NCBI RefSeq assembly: GCF_000186225.1
Contig: NC_014933.1
Coordinates: 1,426,001 to 1,490,000 of the forward strand
DNA from: Bacteroides helcogenes P 36-108
Lineage (GTDB): Bacteria; Bacteroidota; Bacteroidia; Bacteroidales; Bacteroidaceae
DNA length: 64,000 bases
Direction of reading: 5' to 3'
Shown: positions 52,503-61,681 of the stretch, piece by piece
Layout: every line of letters begins with the position of its first letter
Position numbering within the stretch: the stretch's first letter is position 1
Position numbers and translations under genes: made by a program
Notes under the pieces: generated by a model
What the model saw: the letters and a program-made list of their open reading frames with translations, nothing else
The model's database searches: none
What the model was told of the DNA's origin: nothing

Positions 52503-53870
52503 CTATCCGAATAATGTACGGAATGCTTCTTCCACTTTCCGTACGGGTATTAATTCTATTCTTGTCTTTTTTGCATTGAGCCCTTGCATGTTGTACTTGG
52601 GCAATATGAAGCGTTTGAATCCAAGTTTCTCCGCTTCCCCGATGCGCTGCTCAATGCGGTTTACCGGGCGTATTTCTCCTGACAGGCCGATTTCACCTGC
52701 CATGCAGACTTCCGGTTCTATGGCAGTGTCCATGTTGCTGGACAGGATGGCGCTGATTACAGCGAGGTCTATGGCGGGGTCATTCACTTTCAGACCTCCG
52801 GCTATATTGAGAAATACGTCTTTTTGCGCCAGTTTGAAGCCGACCCGTTTTTCCAGTACGGCCAGCAGCATATTCATGCGCCGGATGTCAAATCCTGTGG
52901 CAGAGCGTTGCGGATTGCCATACACGGCGCTGCTCACCAATGCCTGTGTTTCGATGAGGAAAGGTCTGACGCCTTCTATGGCCGAAGCGATGGCTATTCC
53001 ACTCATGCCCTCGTGGTCTTGACTCAAAAGTAATTCCGAGGGATTGTTTACTTGCCGTAGTCCGTCCTGGCGCATTTCGTAGATGCCCAATTCCGCCGTA
53101 CTGCCAAAACGGTTCTTGATGCTGCGGAGTATGCGGTACATATAATGTTGATCTCCTTCGAACTGGAGTACGGTGTCCACAATGTGTTCCAGAACTTTCG
53201 GGCCGGCTATGCTGCCTTCCTTGTTGATGTGTCCTATCAGAATGACGGCTGTGTGTGTTTCTTTTGCAAAGCGCAGTATGGAGGCGGAGCACTCTCGTAT
53301 CTGGGCGATGCTTCCAGGGGAAGATTCGAGTGTTTCGGTTGAGATAGTCTGTATGGAGTCTATGATTACAAGATCCGGACGTGTGTTTTTTATGTGTACA
53401 TAGATTTGTTCCAGAGAAGTTTCACAGACGATGAGACAGTCACCGGGTGTATTTGTCAACCGGTCGGCGCGCAGTTTCAGTTGGCGTGCACTTTCTTCAC
53501 CTGAGATATAGAGTATCCGCTTTTCCGGCATCTGCAATACAGTCTGCAATACCAGGGTCGATTTACCTATGCCCGGTTCGCCCCCTATCAATACGAGAGA
53601 GCCTTGTACCAGTCCTCCTCCCAACACCCTGTTCAGTTCGGTATCATGGAGATCGATGCGCGGTTCGTCACCGGCTGCTATCTCATTCAGGGTAACCGGT
53701 CTGGCTTTAGTCGTTTCTATGCCGGAGACGGGACGCTTGTTTACGGTTTCTTTCCGTATCACTTCTTCCACGTATGTATTCCATTCTCCGCACGACGGGC
53801 ATTTGCCTACCCATTTGGGAGATTCTTGTCCGCAGTTACTGCACACATAAACAGTTTTTTCTTTTGCCAT
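52503..53870 (-). CDS. radA: DNA repair protein RadA
   Basis: RadA is a RecA-related branch-migration helicase used in recombinational repair. The 455-residue protein has the N-terminal zinc finger (C10, C13, C24, C27), the P-loop GGEPGIGKST near residue 100, the RadA-specific KNRFG motif in SIKNRFGST and a Lon-like C-terminal domain containing DVFLNIAGGLKVNDPAIDLA. The ATG at 53870 starts the finger directly; an upstream in-frame extension passes through the promoter. The oxidoreductase gene follows directly. Confidence 0.96.
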   Translation of the reverse strand: MAKEKTVYVCSNCGQESPKWVGKCPSCGEWNTYVEEVIRKETVNKRPVSGIETTKARPVTLNEIAAGDEPRIDLHDTELNRVLGGGLVQGSLVLIGGEPGIGKSTLVLQTVLQMPEKRILYISGEESARQLKLRADRLTNTPGDCLIVCETSLEQIYVHIKNTRPDLVIIDSIQTISTETLESSPGSIAQIRECSASILRFAKETHTAVILIGHINKEGSIAGPKVLEHIVDTVLQFEGDQHYMYRILRSIKNRFGSTAELGIYEMRQDGLRQVNNPSELLLSQDHEGMSGIAIASAIEGVRPFLIETQALVSSAVYGNPQRSATGFDIRRMNMLLAVLEKRVGFKLAQKDVFLNIAGGLKVNDPAIDLAVISAILSSNMDTAIEPEVCMAGEIGLSGEIRPVNRIEQRIGEAEKLGFKRFILPKYNMQGLNAKKTRIELIPVRKVEEAFRTLFG

Positions 53871-53898
53871 AAGAAGAACTTGCTTTAAAATAATTGCC

Positions 53899-53906
53899 CA
53901 AAGGTA
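53899..53906 (-). promoter_or_regulatory. Bacteroides -7 element for radA
   Basis: The minus strand reads TACCTTTG, an exact match, 29 bp upstream of the radA ATG. Confidence 0.6.
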
Positions 53907-53953
53907 CAATTTTTCAGCTCAGGGGCAGCAGGATGGTGCATAGTTTTCGGATA

Positions 53954-54991
53954 TTATACCGTAATTTCTCCCGCAAGCGGGCGGCTCATCAGTTCGCGTA
54001 CTTTGGCCGGGGAATAATCGTGTCCCAAAAGAAACATAAGTTTGGTTACGGCAGACTCCGTTGTGCTGTCATATCCACAAACGATTCCTGCCTGCATCAG
54101 TTGGTAACCGGTTTCGTAGCGTTCCATTTCAACAGTACCCGAACTGCATTGGGTGACATTGACAATGACAATGCCCTGCTCGCAAGCATCGTGCAGACGT
54201 TGCAGGAACCATGTTTTGCGGGGGGCGTTTCCGGAGCCATAAGTCTCAAGGACGACCGCTTTTAAGCCTTTGGTGGAAAGAACGGCCTCTATCACATTCT
54301 CCTGAATGCCGGGAAAGAGCTTTAGTACAGCGATGTTGGTGTCCAGCAGATAATGCGGCTTCAACTCGTTGCGGTTGCCATGTACCTGAATTTGCACATT
54401 ATTATATTTAATATGTATGCCGGCCGATGCGAGTACCGGGTAGTTGAATGAACGGAAGGCATTGAAGTTCTCTGCATTCATCTTGGTGGTACGGTTGCCG
54501 CGCATCAGGTGGTTTTCGAAGAAGATGCAAACTTCCGGAACGATGGGCTGTCCGTTGGAACGGCAGGCAGTGGCTATCTCGATACTGGTCAGCAGGTTCT
54601 CTTTACCATCCGTGCGCAGCACGCCGATGGGCAATTGGGAACCGGTGAGGATGACGGGCTTGCTCAAACCTTCGAGCATAAAACTGAGAGCTGAGGCTGT
54701 GTAGGCCATTGTATCTGTGCCGTGCAGGATAACGAAACCGGTATATCGGTTGTAGTTGTCACTGATAACGCGTACCAGCTTGCGCCATGCTTCCGGATCC
54801 ATGTCAGACGAGTCCATGGGCGGATCGAACTGATAGGTATCAATACGGAATGTAAACCTTTGGAGTTCGGGCACATGCTTTTGCAGTTGCTCGAAGTTGA
54901 AATTTTCCAAAGCACCGGTTTCGGCATTCTCTATCATACCGATGGTTCCACCGGTGTAGATTAGCAAAACGGAAGTATTATCAGGGCTCAT
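53954..54991 (-). CDS. ansA: Type I L-asparaginase
   Basis: This 345-residue enzyme hydrolyses asparagine to aspartate and ammonia. The catalytic threonine motif YTGGTIGM is at residues 12-19 and the second, HGTDTMAYTAS, at 90-100. No signal peptide is present at the chosen ATG (54991), so it is the cytoplasmic type I enzyme. An in-frame reading from 55084 would begin upstream of the -7 element and is rejected. Confidence 0.94.
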   Translation of the reverse strand: MSPDNTSVLLIYTGGTIGMIENAETGALENFNFEQLQKHVPELQRFTFRIDTYQFDPPMDSSDMDPEAWRKLVRVISDNYNRYTGFVILHGTDTMAYTASALSFMLEGLSKPVILTGSQLPIGVLRTDGKENLLTSIEIATACRSNGQPIVPEVCIFFENHLMRGNRTTKMNAENFNAFRSFNYPVLASAGIHIKYNNVQIQVHGNRNELKPHYLLDTNIAVLKLFPGIQENVIEAVLSTKGLKAVVLETYGSGNAPRKTWFLQRLHDACEQGIVIVNVTQCSSGTVEMERYETGYQLMQAGIVCGYDSTTESAVTKLMFLLGHDYSPAKVRELMSRPLAGEITV

Positions 54992-55018
54992 ACGTACTTT
55001 TCTTTCATGATTACCATG

Positions 55019-55026
55019 CAAATATA
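55019..55026 (-). promoter_or_regulatory. Bacteroides -7 element for ansA
   Basis: The minus strand reads TATATTTG, matching TAnnTTTG, 28 bp upstream of the ansA ATG. Confidence 0.5.
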
Positions 55027-55208
55027 GTGATATATATTTAAGTTGGTAACAAAATGTAAGAAAAGAATGAAGAACTTCATGCAAATGGAGTGTATAAAGT
55101 GTGAAAATGTAAGTTGAGGAATACGCAGATTTCTTGCCTCTTTAGTGCCTTTCTGTATTTTTATCGCAAAAAAGTCGCAATAAGTGATAGATTGAATGTT
55201 TTTATTGT

Positions 55209-55216
55209 TACTTTTG
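55209..55216 (+). promoter_or_regulatory. Bacteroides -7 element for the threonine operon
   Basis: TACTTTTG matches TAnnTTTG. It lies 35 bp before the leader peptide ATG and about 225 bp before thrA, so the operon has a long leader. Confidence 0.55.
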
Positions 55217-55250
55217 CAACACTTATCAGAAACGATAGAAACAAGAGACA

Positions 55251-55310
55251 ATGAACAAGTGCTATCAACATACAGTCACATCCATGTGCACCATGACCCT
55301 TAGGGGTTAA
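55251..55310 (+). CDS. thrL: Threonine operon leader peptide
   Basis: A 19-codon frame reads MNKCYQHTVTSMCTMTLRG and ends in TAA at 55308. It has four Thr codons and two internal Met codons within nine residues (TVTSMCTMT), between a promoter and thrA. Such a control peptide would stall ribosomes when charged tRNA for threonine, or perhaps methionine, is scarce. A CACAT-CC-ATGTG stem overlaps the Thr codons. I could not identify a convincing terminator with a U run between 55311 and 55439, so the mechanism downstream is open. Confidence 0.65.
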   Translation: MNKCYQHTVTSMCTMTLRG

Positions 55311-55439
55311 GGATAGTATTTTGTGTTTCTACGTGTTACACCATTTTCAAAAGCAGTTTTTATTTAATTAAAGTCAACGCAGGCTATGACGCTTGCTTCC
55401 GACACATTGTATCAACCACCTCAACAATATAAGGAGAAA

Positions 55440-57872
55440 ATGAAAGTATTAAAGTTCGGCGGTTCATCCGTAGGAACCGCAAGTAGTATCTTGAGCGTAA
55501 AAAAAATAGTAGAAGCAGTAAACGAACCGGTGATTGTGGTAGTATCCGCATTGGGTGGCATCACAGACAAACTGATTAACACCTCCAAGATGGCATCAGT
55601 CGGAGATGCTTCTTACGAAAATGAATTCCGCGAGATTGTTTACCGTCATGTAGAAATGATTAAAGAAGTGATTCCGGCAGGTGAAGCTCAAGTGGCTTTG
55701 CAGCGCCAGGTAGGTGAGTTGCTCAATGAGCTGAAAGATATTTTTCAGGGCATCTATTTGATTAAGGATCTTTCGCAAAAGACTTCCGACACAATTGTGA
55801 GTTATGGTGAGCGTTTGTCGTCTATCATTGCGGCGCAGTTGACAGGGGCGGAGTGGTTTGATTCACGCAAGTTTATCAAAACAGAGAGAAAACACTCCAA
55901 GCATGTGCTTGATGTAGAACTGACTAATACGTTGGTATGCGAAACATTCGGCAATCTGCCTGAACGCACGCTGGTTCCGGGTTTTATTTCTACGGATAAG
56001 GTGACGGGGGATGTGACGAATTTGGGGAGAGGCGGTTCAGATTATACCGCCGCTATTATTGCTGCCGCACTGGATGCCGACTGTTTGGAAATATGGACAG
56101 ATGTGGACGGCTTTATGACTGCCGATCCACGTGTGATTTCTACGGCATATACCATCAGTGAACTTAGCTACGTGGAAGCTACGGAACTTTGTAACTTTGG
56201 TGCGAAAGTAGTCTATCCGCCAACGATTTATCCTGTTTGCCATAAGAATATCCCCATTCTCGTAAAAAATACATTCAATCCCGAAGGTGCGGGAACCGTG
56301 ATCAAACAAGAGGTTTCCAATCCGGAATGCAAGGCTATCAAGGGAATCTCATCCATCAATGATACAAGCCTGATTACGGTGCAGGGTCTGGGCATGGTAG
56401 GTGTTATCGGTGTGAACTATCGCATATTCAAGGCACTGGCAAAGAACGGCATCAGTGTGTTCCTTGTGTCGCAGGCTTCCTCGGAGAATTCAACTTCCAT
56501 CGGCGTGCGCAATGCGGATGCCGATCTGGCCTGCGAGGTGCTGAATGAAGAATTTGCCAAGGAAATAGAGATGGGAGAAATTTCACCTATTCAGGCTGAA
56601 AAGAATCTTGCCACGGTGGCCATCGTGGGTGAAAATATGAAGCATACGCCGGGCATTGCGGGCAAGCTGTTCGGTACATTGGGGCGTAATGGCATCAATG
56701 TGATAGCTTGTGCGCAGGGTGCTTCGGAAACTAATATCTCGTTTGTGATAGATAGCAGGTCATTGCGTAAATCACTGAACGTCATTCATGACTCTTTCTT
56801 CTTGTCGGAATATCAGGTCTTGAACCTCTTTATTTGTGGCATCGGTACGGTGGGCGGCAGTTTGATAGAACAGATTCACTGTCAACGCCAGAAATTGATG
56901 CAGGAGAACGGGTTGCAGTTGAATGTCGTAGGCATAGCCGATGCGTCCAAGGCAATGTTCGGCCGTGAAGGTTTTGATTTGGGGAATTTTCGCGAGGAGT
57001 TGAAGAAAAAAGGGAAAGACAGTTCCTTAGAGATATTGCGTGACGAAATTATCGGTATGAATATCTTTAATTCTGTGTTTGTTGACTGTACGGCAAGCGC
57101 AGGCGTGGCCTCGCTTTATAAGGATTTGCTGCAACACAATGTATCTGTAGTAGCTGCCAACAAGATTGCTGCTTCTTCGGAATATGATAATTATCGCGAA
57201 CTGAAACAGATTGCTCGCCAGCGTGGTGTGAAGTATCTGTTTGAAACGAATGTAGGTGCAGGTCTTCCTATTATTAATACAATTAATGACCTCATCCATA
57301 GCGGTGACAAGATATTGAAGATTGAAGCTGTGTTGAGTGGTACTCTGAATTATATCTTCAACAAGATCAGTGCAGACATTCCTTTCAGCAAGACTATCAA
57401 GATGGCACAGGAAGAACGCTATTCCGAACCCGATCCGCGTATCGACCTTAGTGGTAAGGATGTAATCCGCAAACTCGTGATCCTGGCGCGTGAAGCAGGT
57501 TATCGTTTGGAACAGAGCGATGTGGAAAAGAACCTCTTTGTGCCTGATGATTTCTTTGAAGGTTCACTGGAAGACTTCTGGAAGAAAGTACCAAGCCTTG
57601 ATGCCGATTTCGAAGCACGACGCAAAGTATTGGAAGCCGAGAATAAACATTGGCGTTTCGTTGCGAAGCTGGAAAACGGTAAAGCATCTGTAGGTTTGCA
57701 GGAAGTAGGTTCCAACCATCCGTTCTACGGCTTGGAAGGTAGCAACAACATTATCCTATTGACTACCGAACGTTATAAGGAATATCCGATGATGATACAA
57801 GGCTATGGCGCCGGTGCGGGTGTAACAGCTGCGGGTGTCTTTGCGGATATTATGAGTATAGCAAACGTTTAA
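55440..57872 (+). CDS. thrA: Bifunctional aspartate kinase/homoserine dehydrogenase I
   Basis: ThrA performs the first and third steps from aspartate to homoserine. The 810-residue protein has the kinase motif KFGGSSVG (5-12), tandem ACT domains in the middle (about 310-455) with VGVIGVNYRIFKALAKNGISVFLVSQ, and the dehydrogenase NAD(P) site GIGTVGG (467-473). The late dehydrogenase blocks LSGTLNYIFNKIS and EERYSEPDPRIDLSGKDVIRK are complete. The ATG at 55440 is chosen for its AAGGAG Shine-Dalgarno-like sequence and family length; a frame from 55386 adds 18 residues not in the family. ACT domains suggest feedback by threonine. Confidence 0.97.
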   Translation: MKVLKFGGSSVGTASSILSVKKIVEAVNEPVIVVVSALGGITDKLINTSKMASVGDASYENEFREIVYRHVEMIKEVIPAGEAQVALQRQVGELLNELKDIFQGIYLIKDLSQKTSDTIVSYGERLSSIIAAQLTGAEWFDSRKFIKTERKHSKHVLDVELTNTLVCETFGNLPERTLVPGFISTDKVTGDVTNLGRGGSDYTAAIIAAALDADCLEIWTDVDGFMTADPRVISTAYTISELSYVEATELCNFGAKVVYPPTIYPVCHKNIPILVKNTFNPEGAGTVIKQEVSNPECKAIKGISSINDTSLITVQGLGMVGVIGVNYRIFKALAKNGISVFLVSQASSENSTSIGVRNADADLACEVLNEEFAKEIEMGEISPIQAEKNLATVAIVGENMKHTPGIAGKLFGTLGRNGINVIACAQGASETNISFVIDSRSLRKSLNVIHDSFFLSEYQVLNLFICGIGTVGGSLIEQIHCQRQKLMQENGLQLNVVGIADASKAMFGREGFDLGNFREELKKKGKDSSLEILRDEIIGMNIFNSVFVDCTASAGVASLYKDLLQHNVSVVAANKIAASSEYDNYRELKQIARQRGVKYLFETNVGAGLPIINTINDLIHSGDKILKIEAVLSGTLNYIFNKISADIPFSKTIKMAQEERYSEPDPRIDLSGKDVIRKLVILAREAGYRLEQSDVEKNLFVPDDFFEGSLEDFWKKVPSLDADFEARRKVLEAENKHWRFVAKLENGKASVGLQEVGSNHPFYGLEGSNNIILLTTERYKEYPMMIQGYGAGAGVTAAGVFADIMSIANV

Positions 57873-57885
57873 AGATTGATGATTT

Positions 57886-59133
57886 ATGAAACACATCATT
57901 ATACTGGGTGACGGTATGGCTGACTGGCCTGTAAAGGCCTTGGGCAACAAGACTTTGTTGCAAGCTACCGATACGCCTTATATGGATAAACTGGCACGAA
58001 TGGGACGCACGGGACGGTTGATGACTGTTGCCGATGGATTTCATCCGGGCAGTGAGGTGGCGAATATGTCCGTTCTGGGCTATGATCTGCCGAAAGTATA
58101 TGAAGGTCGCGGTCCATTGGAAGCGGCAAGTATTGGTGTGGATTTGCAGCCGGGCGAAATGGCGATGCGTTGCAACATAATCTGCATTGAAGAAGATAAC
58201 ATCAAGAATCATTCTGCCGGACATATCACCACTGAAGAGGCGGATGTGCTGGTGAAATATCTGCAAGAACAATTGGGGGATGAACGTGTACGTTTCTATA
58301 CGGGGGTCCAATACCGTCATTTGTTAGTGATAAAGGGTGGAGACAAGCGTATTGATTGCACACCGCCGCACGATGTTCCTTTAAAACCTTTCCGTCCATT
58401 AATGGTGAAACCGATGGTGGGAACTGAGAACATTACCACGCCCGAAGGCCAAGCTGACTTGACTCCTCAAGAGACTGCCGACCTTGTTAACGATTTAATC
58501 CTGCGTTCGCAGGTAATCTTGCAGAACCATCCTATCAACCAAAAGCGTATGGCCGAAGGTAAAGACCCAGCCAATAGCATTTGGCCGTGGAGTCCCGGTT
58601 ATCGTCCGCAGATGGAACGCCTTGCCGATAAGTTCCCGCAAGTGAAACGGGGTGCTGTGATTTCCGCAGTCGATTTGATTAATGGCATCGGTTATTATGC
58701 CGGATTGCGTCGCCTCACCGTAGAAGGTGCTACCGGATTGTACGATACTAACTATGAAAATAAAGTCGCTGCCGCTTTGGATGCATTGAAAACGGATGAT
58801 TTTGTTTATCTGCATATCGAAGCAAGTGATGAGGCTGGTCATGAAGGGAATATCCCTTTAAAAATCCTGACGATTGAAAACTTGGATAGTCGTGCTGTAG
58901 GTCCTATCTATGAAGCAGTGAAAGACTGGGACGAGCCTGTAGCCATTGCTGTGCTGCCCGATCATCCTACACCTTGCGAGCTTCGTACACATACCTCCGA
59001 ACCTGTCCCATTCCTGATTTGGTATCCGGGTATTGAGCCGGACGAAGTGCAAACCTTTGATGAAGTAGCCGCCTGCAATGGCAGTTACGGATTGATGAAA
59101 GAAGATGAGTTTATTAATGAATTTATGAAATAA
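57886..59133 (+). CDS. apgM: Phosphoglycerate-mutase-like protein, putative homoserine kinase
   Basis: This 415-residue protein belongs to the cofactor-independent phosphoglycerate mutase (alkaline phosphatase superfamily) group ApgM. The metal-site start HIIILGDGMADWP (residues 3-15), the catalytic serine region HPGSEVANMSVLGYD and late ligands in HIEASDEAGHEG and AVLPDHPTPCELRTHT are present. Its place between thrA and thrC, with no thrB anywhere in the operon, fits the proposal that this family supplies homoserine kinase in Bacteroidetes. From sequence alone a glycolytic mutase role is possible too, but the context favours threonine synthesis. Confidence 0.85.
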   Translation: MKHIIILGDGMADWPVKALGNKTLLQATDTPYMDKLARMGRTGRLMTVADGFHPGSEVANMSVLGYDLPKVYEGRGPLEAASIGVDLQPGEMAMRCNIICIEEDNIKNHSAGHITTEEADVLVKYLQEQLGDERVRFYTGVQYRHLLVIKGGDKRIDCTPPHDVPLKPFRPLMVKPMVGTENITTPEGQADLTPQETADLVNDLILRSQVILQNHPINQKRMAEGKDPANSIWPWSPGYRPQMERLADKFPQVKRGAVISAVDLINGIGYYAGLRRLTVEGATGLYDTNYENKVAAALDALKTDDFVYLHIEASDEAGHEGNIPLKILTIENLDSRAVGPIYEAVKDWDEPVAIAVLPDHPTPCELRTHTSEPVPFLIWYPGIEPDEVQTFDEVAACNGSYGLMKEDEFINEFMK

Positions 59134-59138
59134 CCCTT

Positions 59139-60440
59139 ATGAAATACTATAGTACCAACAAACAAGCCCCCGAAGCTACCCTTGAAGAAGCGGTAGTACG
59201 CGGACTTGCCGCAGACAAAGGACTTTTCATGCCCTTTACCATCAAACCGTTGCCGCAGGAGTTCTACGACAGCATCGACACACTCAGTTTTCAGGAAATA
59301 GCCTACCGGGTAGCCGATGCTTTCTTTGGAGAAGATGTTCCGGCTGATGTGCTGAAACAGATTGTGTATGATACGTTGAGTTTCGACATTCCTTTGGTAC
59401 AGGTTACAGAGAATATTTATTCCTTGGAACTGTTCCACGGTCCTACGCTTGCCTTTAAGGATGTGGGTGGTCGCTTTATGGCTCGTCTACTGGGCTACTT
59501 CATCCGCAAAGAAGGGAAAAAGCAGGTGAATGTACTGGTAGCCACTTCCGGTGATACGGGAAGTGCCGTAGCTAATGGCTTTCTGGGTGTGGAAGGTATT
59601 CATGTATATGTGCTTTATCCGAAAGGCAAAGTCAGCGAAATACAAGAAAAACAGTTCACTACTTTAGGGCAGAACATTACCGCCCTCGAAATAGATGGTA
59701 CATTTGATGATTGCCAAGCTTTGGTAAAAGCCGCTTTCATGGACGGAGAACTCAACGAGCACTTGCAACTGACCAGTGCCAATTCCATCAATGTAGCCCG
59801 ATTCCTGCCGCAAGCATTCTATTACTTCTATGCATACGCACAGTTGAAGCGTGCAGGCAAAGCAGACAATGCTGTTATCTGTGTACCCAGTGGTAACTTC
59901 GGTAACATTACAGCCGGACTTTTTGGCAAGCGCATGGGACTTCCGGTGAAACGCTTTATCGCTTCCAATAACCGTAATGATATATTCTACCAATATTTGC
60001 AGACGGGTGTTTACTCGCCCCGTCCCAGCATTGCTACCATTGCCAATGCTATGGATGTAGGCGATCCGAGTAACTTTGCCCGCGTGCTCGACCTTTATGG
60101 AGGCAGTCATGCTGACATTTCTGCCGAAATCAGCGGTACTACTTATACCGACGAGCAGATTGCCGAAACCATGAAAAAGGTTTGGAAAGAAGACCATTAC
60201 CTGCTCGATCCTCATGGAGCATGTGGTTTCCGTGCCTTAGTAGAAGGACTTCATCCCGGCGAGACGGGTGTTTTCCTGGAAACGGCACATCCGGCTAAGT
60301 TCAAGGATACGGTAGAGAAGATTATCGGCGAAGCAGTAGAGATACCGGAAAAACTGCAAGCCTTTATGCGGGGCGAGAAGAAAAGCTTGTCGATGTCGAA
60401 AGACTTTGCAGACTTCAAACAATATCTGATGAGTTTATAA
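59139..60440 (+). CDS. thrC: Threonine synthase
   Basis: ThrC is a PLP enzyme converting O-phosphohomoserine to threonine. The 433-residue protein starts MKYYSTNKQAPEATLEEAV; the PLP lysine is K107 in LAFKDVGGRF. The ATSGDTGSAVANGFLG phosphate-binding block and the VPSGNFGNITAGLFGKRMG segment are typical of the bacterial type. It starts 5 bp after the putative homoserine kinase, closing the thrA-apgM-thrC operon, and a strong terminator follows. Confidence 0.96.
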   Translation: MKYYSTNKQAPEATLEEAVVRGLAADKGLFMPFTIKPLPQEFYDSIDTLSFQEIAYRVADAFFGEDVPADVLKQIVYDTLSFDIPLVQVTENIYSLELFHGPTLAFKDVGGRFMARLLGYFIRKEGKKQVNVLVATSGDTGSAVANGFLGVEGIHVYVLYPKGKVSEIQEKQFTTLGQNITALEIDGTFDDCQALVKAAFMDGELNEHLQLTSANSINVARFLPQAFYYFYAYAQLKRAGKADNAVICVPSGNFGNITAGLFGKRMGLPVKRFIASNNRNDIFYQYLQTGVYSPRPSIATIANAMDVGDPSNFARVLDLYGGSHADISAEISGTTYTDEQIAETMKKVWKEDHYLLDPHGACGFRALVEGLHPGETGVFLETAHPAKFKDTVEKIIGEAVEIPEKLQAFMRGEKKSLSMSKDFADFKQYLMSL

Positions 60441-60452
60441 TAACGAACATGC

Positions 60453-60494
60453 AAAAGAGGGAGTAAGCTGAACGAACAGCATACTCCCTCTTTT
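60453..60494. terminator. Bidirectional terminator after thrC
   Basis: The stem AAAAGAGGGAGTA-GCTG pairs with CAGC-ACTCCCTCTTTT with one bulge and a 6-base loop. A/T flanks suit both the thr operon (plus) and the porin gene (minus). Confidence 0.85.
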
Positions 60495-60509
60495 AAAGTT
60501 AAGGTTGGT

Positions 60510-61655
60510 TTAAAATATAATTTGGAATCTTGTCTGGAATGCATTCAAGGATTGATTGTCAATTCCCTGCCTGTTTGTAGTCCGGGTATATGAGTATCTG
60601 AATCTCCATATCATATACTTGTTCAGATAATAATTCATAGTAAACGAAACATCGTTCAACCGTCCCCCGTAGATTTCGGCTTTAGCATCCGACATATCCG
60701 TATAGTTGTAACCGAGGACACACTCTAATGAACCGGGAGCCGGAGTGGCTATACCGCAATCTGTATGCGAATGCTTGTAGTCTCCGCCAATTACCAATCC
60801 TCTCAGGATGCCATAAACTCCGCTTGCTTTGTAGTTCATGAACCCTTTCTCTCTGTTGACTTGGAGGAAGTAGTATTGCGATTCTAATGCTACAGGTCCG
60901 TAGGCTGCTACCAGTTCAGGAGTAAACTTGAACAGATTCTTGGCATCTGTTATCAGCGCATTCACGGCTCTTACTTTGGCTATGCGGGTTGGGAAATTGG
61001 CACCCAGATCAAAACTGGTATGGTTCAATGCCTCGTCGCTATTGTATCTGGGAGTTTCGTAACCTCCCGATATGCCTACTTGGAACAAAGCTCCGTCATT
61101 GCGCAATGGACGATATACCAAGCGGCTCATAGCGCCATATCCCATCTTGCCAAGTTCGTTCGATTTTTTCTTGAGTGCTTCGCTTTCAACATGTACGCTT
61201 GCTGTACCGAAGAAGCCTCCTTTATCGTACATATACATCGCTCCGATCAATCTTGAATTAAAGAATGCTTCATTGCTCGTAGGTTCTTCCATCGTAACCT
61301 TCATAGACGAACTTGTAGAACTTTGCAAACCGAACTGGTGGACGAAGTTCCCGACACGTAGTAGGGAGTGGGACGAAAGTTGTCTTTCCACAAAGATATC
61401 TTTCAGACTTATCTTTCCGTATGCATACCCTATATCTACTTTTGCTTTGAACTTTCCGTAGGATGCTTTAACACCTACACGGGCATCGGGTATGGCTACT
61501 CCATCCACAAACTCTTTATTATCGGAGTGAAACAAACCTCCATCCATCAAGATTCTTCCGGTAGGGTTCACTTTCAATGTCTTTTCTTCTTGTGCATTCA
61601 CCTGTACGGCGAACAAGGATAGGATGAACAATCCTAACAACATAATTTTTTTCAT
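60510..61655 (-). CDS. Porin O/P-like outer-membrane protein
   Basis: This 381-residue protein has a cleavable signal ending VNAQ and a beta barrel with alternating strands, ending in FQIIF with C-terminal Phe. The start KVNPTGRILMDGGLFHSD, the DARVGVKASYGKFKAKVDIGY segment and the VGNFVHQFGLQSS segment match the phosphate-selective porin O/P family. It lies 26 bp after the acid phosphatase gene on the same strand. The pair suggests release and uptake of phosphate, or of another phosphorylated compound; the specificity is inference. Confidence 0.85.
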   Translation of the reverse strand: MKKIMLLGLFILSLFAVQVNAQEEKTLKVNPTGRILMDGGLFHSDNKEFVDGVAIPDARVGVKASYGKFKAKVDIGYAYGKISLKDIFVERQLSSHSLLRVGNFVHQFGLQSSTSSSMKVTMEEPTSNEAFFNSRLIGAMYMYDKGGFFGTASVHVESEALKKKSNELGKMGYGAMSRLVYRPLRNDGALFQVGISGGYETPRYNSDEALNHTSFDLGANFPTRIAKVRAVNALITDAKNLFKFTPELVAAYGPVALESQYYFLQVNREKGFMNYKASGVYGILRGLVIGGDYKHSHTDCGIATPAPGSLECVLGYNYTDMSDAKAEIYGGRLNDVSFTMNYYLNKYMIWRFRYSYTRTTNRQGIDNQSLNAFQTRFQIIF

Positions 61656-61681
61656 AATATACGGTTTTAGAGGTGTTAAGG

